From: Streptomyces sp. JHA26
Lineage (GTDB): Bacteria > Actinomycetota > Actinomycetes > Streptomycetales > Streptomycetaceae
Reading direction: 5' to 3'
DNA: 64,000 nucleotides
Assembly: GCF_002005565.1 (NCBI RefSeq)
Contig: NZ_BDJC01000027.1
Location: 1 to 64,000 of the forward strand
Position 1 is the stretch's first letter. Each line of letters begins with the position of its first letter. Under the pieces are notes generated by a model. It was not told the origin of the DNA, searched no databases, and was given only the letters and a program-made list of their open reading frames with translations. The translations under genes and the position numbers were made by a program. Of the stretch, positions 8,448 through 18,095 are shown one piece after another.

Positions 8448-8521
8448 AGCCCCCTGTCGGATTCGAACCGACGACCTTCGCTTTACAAGAGCGGTGCTCT
8501 GACCAGCTGAGCTAAGGAGGC
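8448..8521 (-). tRNA. tRNA-Thr (anticodon UGU)
   Basis: The minus strand folds as a cloverleaf. The acceptor stem GCCTCCT pairs with AGGGGGC. The D arm contains AGCTCAGCTGGTCAGAGC. The anticodon loop CTTGTAA sits on the stem CGCT/AGCG and gives anticodon TGT (Thr, codon ACA). The T arm is GTCGGTTCGAATCCGAC. The 3' CCA is not encoded, as is common in Streptomyces. ACA is a rare codon in this base composition. The gene stands alone and is convergent with the CIS operon. Confidence 0.95.
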
Positions 8522-8740
8522 GTCGCGCGGCGGTGCGCGCGCGGGTTGCTCCACTGTACACAGAGCCGGTGAACGACGGGATTCGAAAATTTCGGCGAAG
8601 TTCACAGGCCCGCAGGTACTGACAGATCAGGTGAACTCCCGGTACCGTCCTGAGCCAGTTCACTCGCGTGGACCACACCAACCACCTTCCTACAACGGAT
8701 CGTCCGGCACGTTCCTGCCGGTAGAAGGGGGCCCCTCACC

Positions 8741-9877
<1,137 letters not shown>

Positions 9878-9886
9878 CGACCGGTG

Positions 9887-9914
9887 CGTGCCGGGGACGC
9901 CCGTCCCCGGCACG
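9887..9914 (+). terminator. Hairpin just after msiK
   Basis: An 11-bp perfect stem (9887-9897 with 9904-9914) and a 6-base loop start 9 bases beyond the msiK stop. No T-tract follows, so it may be a weak terminator or RNA-stabilising hairpin. Confidence 0.6.
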
Positions 9915-9935
9915 GGTGAATTCCCCCCGCATCGA

Positions 9936-9973
9936 CGAGAAGGGCCCCGCAACCTGCTGCGGGGCCCTTCTCG
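9936..9973 (+). terminator. Second msiK terminator
   Basis: A perfect 16-bp stem (9936-9951 with 9958-9973) with a 6-base loop and a short TTG tail lies 22 bases after the first hairpin. The tandem arrangement suggests strict isolation of msiK from the downstream gene. Confidence 0.8.
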
Positions 9974-10110
9974 TTGTCGACAAATACACCGACACAACGG
10001 ACATTTCGAGCGACGCGCGTCAACCCACTACCCATTTCCACGCCCTTCCATGTCACCCGAACCGGTGACTAAATGTCGCCAAATCATCACCTGGCGCTAC
10101 TCTCGCTCGC

Positions 10111-10578
10111 GTGAAGCACTCCGTGAAGCACTCCGCCACCCAGCAGACGCGTAGCGGCCGGGGCCCCGCCCGCCGGATCGGCCGCTCCCTCGCCTTCGTC
10201 CTGCCCGTCGTCCTGGTGCTCTCCGGGACCCTCGCGGTCACCCGGGTCAACTGGTCGGGGGACCCCTCGAACTCGGTGCTCACCGCGTCGGACGCCTCCG
10301 CCGCCGGGGCCTCCACGCGCGCCGGGGCCCGCGCTCCGCACGAAGTGCTGCGCGACCGGCTCCTGATCGAGCTTCAGGAGGAGGACCCGGGCGTCGCCCT
10401 CACCCACCTCCAGCAGGCCGTCGACGAGCGCCCGTCGCTCGCCAGGCACTGCGCGTCCCTCGCCCGCGCCCTCGGCCGCGCCGCGGTCAAGGTCTACGGC
10501 CCGACGCGCGCCCAGTCGTACGCGCGCCCCGTCTGCGACACCGCCTTCGCCTCGGGCGTGCTGGCCGAGCACCGCTGA
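10111..10578 (+). CDS. Small predicted secreted/membrane-anchored protein, function unknown
   Basis: The 155-residue product begins at a GTG with the first six codons nearly duplicated (VKHSVKHS). Residues about 15-45 contain a basic stretch followed by a hydrophobic segment (SLAFVLPVVLVLSGTLAV), which is a signal anchor or signal peptide. The rest is a mainly helical domain, HEVLRDRLLIELQEEDPGVALTHLQQAV and LARHCASLARALGRAAV, ending with a Cys pair (CASLAR and CDTAF) that could form one disulfide. I do not recognise a family. A TACTCT box seven bases before the GTG suggests a leaderless message. Confidence 0.6.
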   Translation: MKHSVKHSATQQTRSGRGPARRIGRSLAFVLPVVLVLSGTLAVTRVNWSGDPSNSVLTASDASAAGASTRAGARAPHEVLRDRLLIELQEEDPGVALTHLQQAVDERPSLARHCASLARALGRAAVKVYGPTRAQSYARPVCDTAFASGVLAEHR

Positions 10579-10636
10579 GCGCCCGCCGACCGGGCACCCC
10601 CGCCGGGGCGGCGGGACGCCACGTACAGTTCGGGGC

Positions 10637-11371
10637 ATGAGCGATCCGAACGCCGCGTCCCGCCGCCCCGTTCAAGCCGTCGTCCTGGCCGGCGGGCAGG
10701 GTTCCCGCCTGCGTCCGTACACCGACGACCGGCCCAAGCCGATGGTCGAGATCCCGGGCACCGGAACCCCGATCATCGGCCACCAGCTCGCCTGGCTCGC
10801 CGAGGAGGGCGTGACCGACGTGGTGGTCTCCTGCGGCCACCTCGCCGAGGTGCTCCAGAAGTGGCTGGAGACCGCCGACCTGCCGCTGTCCGTCACCACC
10901 GTGGTGGAGACCGAGCCCCTCGGCCGCGGCGGCGGCCTGAGGTACGCCGCCGCGCACCTCCCCCACCCGGACCGGCCCTGGTACGCCACGAACGGCGACA
11001 TCTGGACGCGTTTCTCGCTGCGCGACATGGCCGACTTCCACGCCGAGCGGGACGCCGTCGCGACCCTCGCCCTGGCCCGCCCGCGGCTGCCCTGGGGCGC
11101 CGTGCAGACGGACGGCTTCGGGCACATCACGGACTTCATCGAGGCACCCCCGTCGACCTTCGAGATCAACGCGGGCGTCTACGTCTTCTCGCCCGCCTTC
11201 GCGGCGATGCTCCCGGAGCGCGGCGACCACGAGCGGACGACGTTCCCGCGGCTGGCCCGTGAGCACCGGCTGGCCGGCTTCCCGATCCCGCAGGGCTCCT
11301 ACTGGCGGGCGATCGACACCGCGAAGGACCTGACGGAGGCGGCCCGCGAACTGGCGGCGCTGAACCGCTGA
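10637..11371 (+). CDS. Sugar nucleotidyltransferase
   Basis: The 244-residue protein belongs to the NTP_transferase family, which makes NDP-sugars from sugar-1-phosphates and NTPs. It carries the signature loop VVLAGGQGSRLRPYTDDRPKPMVEI (residues about 16-40), the catalytic-site TNGDIWTRF segment with its metal-binding Asp, and FEINAGVYVFSP near the end. There is no acyltransferase extension. A TACAGT box seven bases upstream of the ATG suggests leaderless expression. It has no sugar-pathway neighbours, so the substrate cannot be inferred. Confidence 0.85.
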   Translation: MSDPNAASRRPVQAVVLAGGQGSRLRPYTDDRPKPMVEIPGTGTPIIGHQLAWLAEEGVTDVVVSCGHLAEVLQKWLETADLPLSVTTVVETEPLGRGGGLRYAAAHLPHPDRPWYATNGDIWTRFSLRDMADFHAERDAVATLALARPRLPWGAVQTDGFGHITDFIEAPPSTFEINAGVYVFSPAFAAMLPERGDHERTTFPRLAREHRLAGFPIPQGSYWRAIDTAKDLTEAARELAALNR

Positions 11372-11385
11372 GCCCCTGAGCCCCT

Positions 11386-11430
11386 ACGACGACGGGTCCC
11401 GCACGTCCTTCGTGCGGGACCCGTCGTCGT
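11386..11430. terminator. Bidirectional terminator between nucleotidyltransferase and DoxX genes
   Basis: A perfect 20-bp inverted repeat (11386-11405 with 11411-11430) with a 5-base loop lies between two convergent genes, 14 bases after one stop codon and 32 bases from the other. It can serve both strands. Confidence 0.85.
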
Positions 11431-11462
11431 GCGCCCTGTGCCGGTTGCGGCGGGGCTCCCCC

Positions 11463-13223
11463 TCAGCCCAGGAGGCCGCCCACCAGGCGGCCGCCCGGCT
11501 GCCCCGTGGAGGAGGAACCGCCGTCGTCGTCCCCGCTTCCGGTGGAGCCGGTGGAGCCGTCGCCGCTGCCCCCGGTGGCGGTGCCGCCGGAGGAGGGACC
11601 GGCGGTGGTGCTCGGGGCCTGTCCGGCCGGGGGGGTCCGCTGCGGCGGGGCCTGGCCCGTGGTGCCCTGGGTCTGGCTGGGGGTACCGCCGGGGGTGGTG
11701 CCGCTGCCGCCGGTCGCGCCCGGGGTGGTCGTCCCGCCGTCCTCGGAGGGAGTGGCCGCACCGGACGTGGTGCCGCCCTCGGCGGGTGCGGAGGAGGAGG
11801 CCTCCGGCGTCTCCCGCGTCCGCTCGCCGGGCTCCTGGGGGAGCGGGGAGCCGGGGAGTTCGTTGCGCGGCCCCTCGCCGGGGCCGGGGACGACCACGCG
11901 GTCGGCGTCCCGTACGGCACCGCCGAGCAGCGAGCCGACGAGGAGGGTGATGCCGGTGACGAGGAAGGTGACGAGGGCGCCGCGGCGCAGCACGTAGCGG
12001 CGCAGGTCCCAGATGTCGGCGCGGGGGCCGAGGCGGCGCCAGGCACCGCCGGCGAGGCGGCCGTCCACGGAGTAGACGGGGGCGCCGGCGATGATCAGCG
12101 GGGACCAGGCGGCGAGGTAGATGATGTCGGGCGCCTCGTAGACCGGGGTGCTCTTCCAGCTGACGGTGACCAGCAGCGCGGCGGACAGGACCGCCCCGAT
12201 GGCGGCGGCGACGCGCTGCCAGCAGCCCAGGACGGTCAGGACGCCGACGATGACCTGGAGGAAGGCGATGACCAGGCCGGAGCCGACGGGGTGCGCGAGG
12301 GCGAACTGGCGCAGCGGTTCGGCGACGTCCCAGGGGTGCAGGGTGTTGAGCCACTTGACCATGGAGCCGCGCTCGCCGCCGTCGAAGTAGACGGGGTCGC
12401 AGAGCTTGCCCATGCCGGCGTAGGCGGAGATGGAGCCGAGGAGGACGCGCAGCGGCAGCAGCACGACGCCGAGGTTGATGCGGCGGCCGGGGTAGTAGGC
12501 GTGCCGTGCCGGGTCGTCGGTGTGGCGCCGGGTGCGCGACCGTGCGCCGGTGCCGTCGCCGGGGTCGTGACCGGCGGGGTACGGGCCGAAGCCGTCGTCG
12601 TAGGCGGACTCGTCGTAGGCGGACCCCTCATAAGCGGGGTCGTCGTAGGCGGGTTCGTCGTAGGCGCTGCCGACGGTGCGCATCGCGGGCAGCAGCCGGG
12701 TGCCCTCGTGGACGGTGCCGGGCCGGCCGCCGACGGGGGTCCCCAGGGGCTGGGTGTCGGGGCCGTCGCCGAAGTCGTCGTACGGGTCGCGGCCGGGGTG
12801 GCCGCCCCCGCCGACGCGCGGGATGACCTGGGTGGCGCCGACGTCGACGGAGGGGGCGGCGAGCGCGTCGTCGGTGTGACGGCCCGCCCCGGCGCGCACC
12901 GCCTGGAGCAGCCGGTGCGCGCCGGTGTCGTCCGGGGCGGACCGGCCGCTCCAGACGACGGGACGGCGCCGGGCGGGGGCGGGGACCGCGGCGCCGGCGA
13001 CCGGCGTGCGGGCGGTGTCCTGGGTGGCGCTCAGGTGCCGCGCGATCCGCGGGGACCGGGTCCGCCGCGCGGAGGCACCGAGCTGCACGCGGAAGCTCGC
13101 GTGGTTGACGATGACCTGGGCCGGATCGCTCGGCACCTTCACCATGCTCAGCGCGGGAGCGTCGTCGTATCCCGACGAGCGGTCCCCCGTGGGTGTGCGG
13201 GGTGTTCTGGTGTCCACGCTCAT
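11463..13223 (-). CDS. DoxX-type membrane protein with long disordered termini
   Basis: The 586-residue protein has an N-terminal acidic, disordered 200 residues, which include five tandem xAYDx pentapeptides. A membrane domain follows from about residue 220 to 430 with the DoxX pattern: VLLPLRVLLGSISAYAGMGKL, then VIAFLQVIVGVLTVLGCW, IGAVLSAALLVTVSW and IIYLAAWSPLIIAGAP. A further helix (LVTFLVTGITLLVGSLLGG) comes before a Ser/Gly/Thr/Pro-rich C-terminal tail of about 140 residues. DoxX proteins are linked to thiol and redox stress in mycobacteria; here that is only a family analogy. It starts at the ATG at 13223 and faces away from rlmB. Confidence 0.8.
   Translation of the reverse strand: MSVDTRTPRTPTGDRSSGYDDAPALSMVKVPSDPAQVIVNHASFRVQLGASARRTRSPRIARHLSATQDTARTPVAGAAVPAPARRRPVVWSGRSAPDDTGAHRLLQAVRAGAGRHTDDALAAPSVDVGATQVIPRVGGGGHPGRDPYDDFGDGPDTQPLGTPVGGRPGTVHEGTRLLPAMRTVGSAYDEPAYDDPAYEGSAYDESAYDDGFGPYPAGHDPGDGTGARSRTRRHTDDPARHAYYPGRRINLGVVLLPLRVLLGSISAYAGMGKLCDPVYFDGGERGSMVKWLNTLHPWDVAEPLRQFALAHPVGSGLVIAFLQVIVGVLTVLGCWQRVAAAIGAVLSAALLVTVSWKSTPVYEAPDIIYLAAWSPLIIAGAPVYSVDGRLAGGAWRRLGPRADIWDLRRYVLRRGALVTFLVTGITLLVGSLLGGAVRDADRVVVPGPGEGPRNELPGSPLPQEPGERTRETPEASSSAPAEGGTTSGAATPSEDGGTTTPGATGGSGTTPGGTPSQTQGTTGQAPPQRTPPAGQAPSTTAGPSSGGTATGGSGDGSTGSTGSGDDDGGSSSTGQPGGRLVGGLLG
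12591..12668 (-). repeat. 15-bp tandem repeat coding for xAYD pentapeptides
   Basis: Five degenerate copies of a 15-base unit (consensus GGTCGTCGTAGGCGG on the plus strand) encode AYDEP/AYDDP/AYEGS/AYDES/AYDDG in the DoxX-type protein. The repeat count could vary between strains through slippage. Confidence 0.75.
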
Positions 13224-13363
13224 CTAACCGAGTGACGTGTCGTTAGGACACTGCCTTGACCCGCCGGATCTGTCCGGACCGCGTCAAGCTTGCCCGAACC
13301 ATCCGGAACACCCCGTTCGAGGGACCGGGCCGGACGCCCGTTCCCCCGTCGGCACCGCCCGGC

Positions 13364-14305
13364 TCAGCCCCGTCGACGCGCCGCCTCGTACAGCACGATC
13401 CCCGCCGCCACACCGGCGTTGAGCGACTCCGCGCCACCGGGCATCGGGATCCGCACCCGGAAGTCGCAGGTCTCGCCGACCAGGCGCGACAGGCCCTTGC
13501 CCTCGCTGCCGACCACGACGACCACGGGGCCGTCCAGAGCCTCCAGCTCGCCGAGTTCGACCTCGCCGTCGGCGGCGAGGCCCACGACCGTGATGCCGGC
13601 CTTCTGGTACTGCTCGAGCGCGCGGGTGAGGTTGGTGGCGCGGGCCACCGGCGTCCGGGCGGCCGTGCCCGCCGACGTCTTCCAGGCGCCCGCCGTCATG
13701 CCGGCCGCGCGCCGCTCGGGCACGACGACGCCGTGGCCGCCGAAGGCGGAGACGGAGCGGACGACCGCACCGAGGTTGCGCGGGTCGGTCACGCCGTCGA
13801 GGGCGACGATCAGCGGGTCCGCTCCCTCGTCGTGGGCGGCGGCGACCAGGTCCTCGGGGTGCGCGTACTCGTACGGCGGGACCTGCAGGACGAGACCCTG
13901 GTGGTTGAGCCCGTTGGTCATCCGGTCCAGTTCGGGCCGCGGCGCCTCCATGAGGTTGATGTTGCCGCGCTCGGCCGCGAGCTGGAGCGCCTCGCGGACC
14001 CGCTCGTCGTTGTCGATGAACTGCTGGACGTAGAGCGTCGAGGCGGGCACGCCCTCGCGCAGCGCCTCGTAGACGGGGTTGCGGCCGACGACGAGCTCGG
14101 ACGTCGACCGGCCGCCCCCGCGACGCTGCTGCGGGCGTCCCGCGGCACGGCGGGCCTTCGCGTTCGCGGCGCGCTGCTTGGCGTGCCCCTTGCGCATCTC
14201 GGCGGGAGGCGTCGGCCCCTTGCCTTCCAGGCCCCGGCGTCGCTTGCCGCCGCTGCCGACCTGCGCGCCCTTCTTGCCGGACATGCGGCGGTTGTTCGCG
14301 GCCAT
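13364..14305 (-). CDS. rlmB: 23S rRNA (guanosine-2'-O-)-methyltransferase, TrmH/SpoU family
   Basis: This 313-residue protein has a basic, Lys/Arg-rich first 75 residues, then the substrate-binding part (VVGRNPVYEALREGVPASTLYVQQF). The SPOUT methyltransferase domain has VALDGVTDPRNLGAVVRSVSAFGGHGVVVPERRA and the knot motifs VVGSEGKGLSRLV and RIPMPGGAESLNAGVAAGIVLYEAARR. The family 2'-O-methylates G2251 (E. coli numbering) of 23S rRNA using SAM. The gene follows cysS on the same strand with a hairpin between them, which is the usual actinobacterial order. It could modify another rRNA or tRNA site. Confidence 0.9.
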   Translation of the reverse strand: MAANNRRMSGKKGAQVGSGGKRRRGLEGKGPTPPAEMRKGHAKQRAANAKARRAAGRPQQRRGGGRSTSELVVGRNPVYEALREGVPASTLYVQQFIDNDERVREALQLAAERGNINLMEAPRPELDRMTNGLNHQGLVLQVPPYEYAHPEDLVAAAHDEGADPLIVALDGVTDPRNLGAVVRSVSAFGGHGVVVPERRAAGMTAGAWKTSAGTAARTPVARATNLTRALEQYQKAGITVVGLAADGEVELGELEALDGPVVVVVGSEGKGLSRLVGETCDFRVRIPMPGGAESLNAGVAAGIVLYEAARRRG

Positions 14306-14369
14306 GAGTTACCTGTCTCCGCTCTCTGCGTCTTCACGCGGGTGTGCGTGGTGCTTGCGTCTTATGCAG

Positions 14370-14397
14370 TGTGCCGCCCGGGAGGCCGGGCGGCACA
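14370..14397 (-). terminator. Hairpin between cysS and rlmB
   Basis: A perfect 12-bp stem (14370-14381 with 14386-14397) with a 4-base loop lies 25 bases after the cysS stop. It would end or attenuate the ispDF-cysS message before rlmB. Confidence 0.7.
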
Positions 14398-14421
14398 GTC
14401 GATCTTCCGGGACCGGGGAGG

Positions 14422-15822
14422 TCAGCGGGAGCCGAGGCTCCAGCGGGGTCCCTGCGGGCTGTCCTCGATGACCAGCCCCGACTCCTTCAGCTGGTCGCGG
14501 ATGGCGTCCGCGGTGGACCAGTCCTTCCGCGCCCGGGCCGCCTCCCGCTGGTCGAGGACGAGGCGTACGAGGCCGTCGACGACGTCGTGCAGGTCCTCGC
14601 CCCTCTCCCCCTCACCGGCCCAGTGCGGCGCCTGCGGGTCGAGACCGAGCACCCCGAGCATCGCACGGACCTCGGCGAGGCGGGCGACGGCGGCCTCCTT
14701 GTCGTCGGCGGCCAGCGCGCTGTTGCCCTGCCGGACGGTGGTGTGCACGACGGCGAGCGCCTGCGGGACGCCCAGGTCGTCGTCCATCGCCTCGGCGAAG
14801 GCGGGCGGCACCTCGGCGGCGGGCTCGACGGCCCCGCCGGTCAGCTCGGTGACGCGCTGCACGAAGCCCTCGATCCGCGCGTACGCCGACTCGGCCTCGC
14901 GCAGGGACTCCTCGCTGTACTCGATGGTGGAGCGGTAGTGCGGCGTGCCGAGGTAGTAGCGCAGCACGACCGGCCGCCACTTCTTCACCATCTCGCTGAC
15001 GAGCACGCTGTTGCCGAGCGACTTGGACATCTTCTCGCCGCTCATGGTGACCCAGGCGTTGTGCACCCAGTACCGCGCGAAGGCGTCGCCGAAGCCCCTG
15101 GCCTGGGCGATCTCGTTCTCGTGGTGCGGGAAGATCAGGTCGATCCCGCCGCCGTGGACGTCGAACTCGGTGCCCAGGTACTTGTGCGCCATGGCGGAGC
15201 ACTCTAGGTGCCAGCCGGGCCGCCCGCGTCCCCACGGCGTCTCCCAGCTCGGCTCCCCGGGCCTGGCCGCCTTCCACATGGCGAAGTCCCGCGGGTCGCG
15301 CTTGCCGGTCTCGCCCTCGCCCGCGGGCTGGCGCAGTTCGTCGATGTCCTGGTTGGACAGCGACAGGTAGCCGGGCAGGGACCGCACGTCGAAGTAGACG
15401 TTGCCCTCGGCCTCGTAGGCGTGGCCGCGCTCGATGAGGCCGCGCATCATCTCGACCATCTCGGTGATGTGGCCGGTGGCACGGGGCTCGTAGGTGGGCG
15501 GCAGGCAACCGAGGACGGTGTAGGCGTCGTTGAACGCCCGCTCGTTCTCGTACCCGATGGACCACCAGGGGCGGTTCTGTTCGGCCGCCTTCCGGATGAT
15601 CTTGTCGTCGATGTCGGTGACGTTGCGGACGAACGTGACGTCGTAGCCGCGGTACGCGAACCAGCGGCGCATGATGTCGAAGTTCAGGCCCGAGCGGATG
15701 TGCCCGATGTGCGGGGCGGCCTGCACGGTGGCACCGCACAGGTAGATCGAGACACACCCGGGCGTGAGGGGGGCGAAGTCACGGATCTGCCGGGCGCTGG
15801 TGTCGTACAGGCGAATAGTCAC
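14422..15822 (-). CDS. cysS: Cysteinyl-tRNA synthetase
   Basis: The 466-residue protein is standard length. The class I motifs are present: HIGH at residues 38-41 within GATVQAAPHIGHIRSGLNF, and KMSKS in MSGEKMSKSLGNSVLV near residue 263. The zinc-binding region includes Cys29 (IYLCGATV) and WHLECSAMAHKYLG with HGGGIDLIFPHHENE. The C-terminal DALR-type domain is followed by GPRWSLGSR. I chose the GTG at 15822 because the family starts at VTIRLYDT; the upstream open frame is low complexity. The paralogue MshC (mycothiol ligase) has a different end, and the DALR domain here argues for CysS. Confidence 0.93.
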   Translation of the reverse strand: MTIRLYDTSARQIRDFAPLTPGCVSIYLCGATVQAAPHIGHIRSGLNFDIMRRWFAYRGYDVTFVRNVTDIDDKIIRKAAEQNRPWWSIGYENERAFNDAYTVLGCLPPTYEPRATGHITEMVEMMRGLIERGHAYEAEGNVYFDVRSLPGYLSLSNQDIDELRQPAGEGETGKRDPRDFAMWKAARPGEPSWETPWGRGRPGWHLECSAMAHKYLGTEFDVHGGGIDLIFPHHENEIAQARGFGDAFARYWVHNAWVTMSGEKMSKSLGNSVLVSEMVKKWRPVVLRYYLGTPHYRSTIEYSEESLREAESAYARIEGFVQRVTELTGGAVEPAAEVPPAFAEAMDDDLGVPQALAVVHTTVRQGNSALAADDKEAAVARLAEVRAMLGVLGLDPQAPHWAGEGERGEDLHDVVDGLVRLVLDQREAARARKDWSTADAIRDQLKESGLVIEDSPQGPRWSLGSR

Positions 15823-16033
15823 GAGTCCAGGGTAGTGGTCCCCGGGCAGTGCCACGGGCGTACGGCCCGCCCGTCCACCGCGCCGGATCCTCGAACCCGG
15901 CCCCGGCCCCTCGTCCGGCCGAACGCGGGGGCCACCGCTCGGCCGGCCGGCCGGGTCGGGTGGCGGGCGGGCGCGGGCCGGGGCCCGAGGGCTCCGCTCC
16001 CGCGCCCCGGCCACCGGGCGAGGGCCGCGTCCG

Positions 16034-16537
16034 TCACCCCGTCCGCACCACCAGTGCCGTGGCCACCGCCATCAGCCCTTCCTCCCGCCCGGGGAACCCG
16101 AGCCCGTCCGTCGTGGCACCCGACACCGACACCGGCGCCCCCGCCGCCTCGGACAGCACCTTCTCCGCTTCCGCCCGCCGCTTGCCGATCTTCGGGCGCG
16201 CCCCCACCACCTGCACCGCGACGTTCCCGATCCGGAAACCGGCCGCCCGCACGATCCGCGCGGCCTCCGTCAGCAGCGTCACCCCCGACGCCCCGGACCA
16301 CTCCGGCCGCCCGGTGCCGAAGTGCTGCCCCAGGTCACCGAGGCCCGCCGCGGAGAACAGCGCGTTGCACGCCGCGTGCGCGACGACGTCCGCGTCGGAG
16401 TGCCCGGCCAGCCCGGTTCCCTCGCCCTCCCACTTCAGCCCGGCGCACCACAGCTCGCGCCCCTCCTCGAAGGCGTGGATGTCGGTACCGATCCCGACCT
16501 GCGGCAGCACCGGGGGAACGTCCGTCTCAGAACCCAT
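16034..16537 (-). CDS. ispF: 2-C-methyl-D-erythritol 2,4-cyclodiphosphate synthase
   Basis: The 167-residue enzyme converts CDP-ME 2-phosphate to MEcPP in the MEP isoprenoid pathway. Family marks are VGIGTDIHAFEEGRELWCAGL, with metal ligands Asp19 and His21, then GHSDADVVAHAACNALFSAAGLGDLGQHF and GATTDGLGFPGREEGLMAVATAL. It overlaps ispD by 11 bases at its start, so the two are translated together. The first step enzyme (Dxs/Dxr) is not in the window. Confidence 0.95.
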   Translation of the reverse strand: MGSETDVPPVLPQVGIGTDIHAFEEGRELWCAGLKWEGEGTGLAGHSDADVVAHAACNALFSAAGLGDLGQHFGTGRPEWSGASGVTLLTEAARIVRAAGFRIGNVAVQVVGARPKIGKRRAEAEKVLSEAAGAPVSVSGATTDGLGFPGREEGLMAVATALVVRTG

Positions 16538-17303
16538 CGTTCAGCCTCCTGCGCGCCAGCACCGCCTCCGCGAGCACCAGGTCGAGGGGTCGCGTCACCT
16601 TGAACGCCTCCTCGTGCCCCGGCACGACCACCACCGTCGGCCCCAGCCGCTCGACCATGCTCGCGTCGTCGGTGACGTCGCCGGTCACCGTCTCGTGGGC
16701 CCGCACCAGCGTGGCCCGGTCGAAGCCCTGCGGCGTCTGCACCGCCCGCAGCCGCGCCCGCTCCGGCGTCGCCACCACGGGTTCGGGCCCACCCGGCACC
16801 GCGGCGGGTGCGACCTGCTTGACGGTGTCGGCGAGCGGCAGCGCCGGCACCACGGCGGGCGCGCCCTCCCGCACGGCCTCGATCACGGCGTCCACCGTGT
16901 CCACCGGCACCAGCGGCCGGGCCGCGTCGTGCACGAGGACGATGTCGTACTCGGGCGGCAGCGCGTCCAGGCCGAGCCGTACGGACTCCTGCCGCGACGC
17001 GCCGCCGGGGACGACGAGGAAGTCGGTCCTCTCGGGCAGGGCGTGCACGTCGAGGAGGTTCTTGACCTCGGCGGCGCCGTCGGGCGGGGCCACGACGACG
17101 ACCAGGGAGACCGCGCGGGACGCGGCCATCGCGCGCACCGCGTGGATGAGCATGGGCGTGCCGCCCAGCGCACGGAGGGCCTTGGGGGCACCCGGGCCGA
17201 GGCGTACGCCGCGGCCGGCGGCCGGGATCACGGCCGCGGTCCGGGCGCCCGTACGGGCCTCGGCGGGCGGCTGCGCGGGCGAGGGGCGCGATTCGTCAGA
17301 CAT
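16527..17303 (-). CDS. ispD: 2-C-methyl-D-erythritol 4-phosphate cytidylyltransferase
   Basis: This 258-residue MEP-pathway enzyme transfers CMP from CTP to MEP. After an extra N-terminal stretch of about 20 residues it shows AAVIPAAGRGVRLGPGAPKALRALGGTPM (nucleotide-binding loop), then VLVHDAARPLVPVDTVDAVIEA, RLRAVQTPQGFDRATLVRAH and TDDASMVERLGPTVVVVPGHEEAFKVTRPLDLVLAEAVL. It is the first gene of the ispD-ispF pair; carD lies 309 bases upstream on the same strand, an arrangement shared with mycobacteria. Confidence 0.95.
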   Translation of the reverse strand: MSDESRPSPAQPPAEARTGARTAAVIPAAGRGVRLGPGAPKALRALGGTPMLIHAVRAMAASRAVSLVVVVAPPDGAAEVKNLLDVHALPERTDFLVVPGGASRQESVRLGLDALPPEYDIVLVHDAARPLVPVDTVDAVIEAVREGAPAVVPALPLADTVKQVAPAAVPGGPEPVVATPERARLRAVQTPQGFDRATLVRAHETVTGDVTDDASMVERLGPTVVVVPGHEEAFKVTRPLDLVLAEAVLARRRLNDGF

Positions 17304-17612
17304 CGGTTCCTGTCAGGTTTGTGTGCTCGACCTAGTTGGGTATGGCCTCACCGTGCCGGGCGCGACGCCTTGACCGGACCCTTCCGTGACCCCGGTCGAG
17401 CCTGCTGCCCGGGCCCGGCACGCCAGGACCGGGGGAAGCCTCCCGGGATGAGCGTACGAAGGCGTACGGCGTCGGGGTACGAAGATGCCGCAGCGCCCGG
17501 CGACAGCAAAGATGTCATCGGGCACCGCGGCATATGTGCGCTGAACCGGGTGGGCCTGAGTCGAGCGGCCGGAGGGCCATCCTCTCGCGTCAGGTCCCGC
17601 ACGGGTCTCGCC
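17304..17612. other. Gap between carD and ispD without a recognisable gene
   Basis: About 310 bases lie between two minus-strand genes. I see no conserved ORF and no strong hairpin. The part nearest ispD (17318-17345) is relatively A/T-rich and may hold the ispD promoter, but I cannot assign the boxes with confidence. Confidence 0.4.
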
Positions 17613-18095
17613 TCAGGAGGCGAGCACCTCGTCGAGCAGGGCCTCCGCCTTGTCCTCGTTGGTGTTCTCCGCGAGGGCCAGCTCGCTCACCAGGATCTGG
17701 CGGGCCTTGGCGAGCATGCGCTTCTCACCTGCGGAGAGTCCGCGCTCGCGCTCGCGGCGCCACAGGTCGCGCACGACTTCCGCGACCTTGATGACGTCGC
17801 CGGAGGCGAGCTTCTCCAGGTTTGCCTTGTAACGACGCGACCAGTTCGTGGGCTCCTCGGCGTACGGCGCGCGCAGCACCTCGAAGACCCGGTCCAGCCC
17901 GTCCTGACCGACCACATCACGCACGCCGACGAACTCCGCATTGTCCGCTGGCACACGTACCGTCAGGTCACCCTGGGCGACCTTCAGCACCAAGTAGGTC
18001 TTGTCCACGCCTTTGATCTGGCGAGTTTCGATAGCCTCGATCAGCGCGGCCCCGTGATGGGGATAGACCACGGTGTCGCCAACCTTGAACGTCAT
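17613..18095 (-). CDS. carD: CarD family RNA-polymerase-binding transcription factor
   Basis: The 160-residue protein matches actinobacterial CarD/CdnL. The N-terminal Tudor-like RNAP-interaction domain reads MTFKVGDTVVYPHHGAALIE, then KTYLVLKVAQGDLTVRVPA. The C-terminal helical DNA-binding domain contains NWSRRYKANLEKLASGDVIKVAEVVRDLWRRERERGLSAGEKRML. CarD binds the polymerase beta lobe and stabilises open complexes at rRNA and other promoters. It precedes ispDF as in Mycobacterium. Confidence 0.95.
   Translation of the reverse strand: MTFKVGDTVVYPHHGAALIEAIETRQIKGVDKTYLVLKVAQGDLTVRVPADNAEFVGVRDVVGQDGLDRVFEVLRAPYAEEPTNWSRRYKANLEKLASGDVIKVAEVVRDLWRRERERGLSAGEKRMLAKARQILVSELALAENTNEDKAEALLDEVLAS

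Noticed and set aside
8587..8680. GTTCAC motifs upstream of msiK (near 8597 and 8657) as a PHO box
   Set aside because: They are single, not spaced by 11 bases, and not repeated; this does not meet the PHO-box pattern.
15976..16012. Hairpin between ispF and cysS as a terminator
   Set aside because: Only an 8-bp outer stem with a 21-base loop inside an extremely G/C-rich run; too weak to call.
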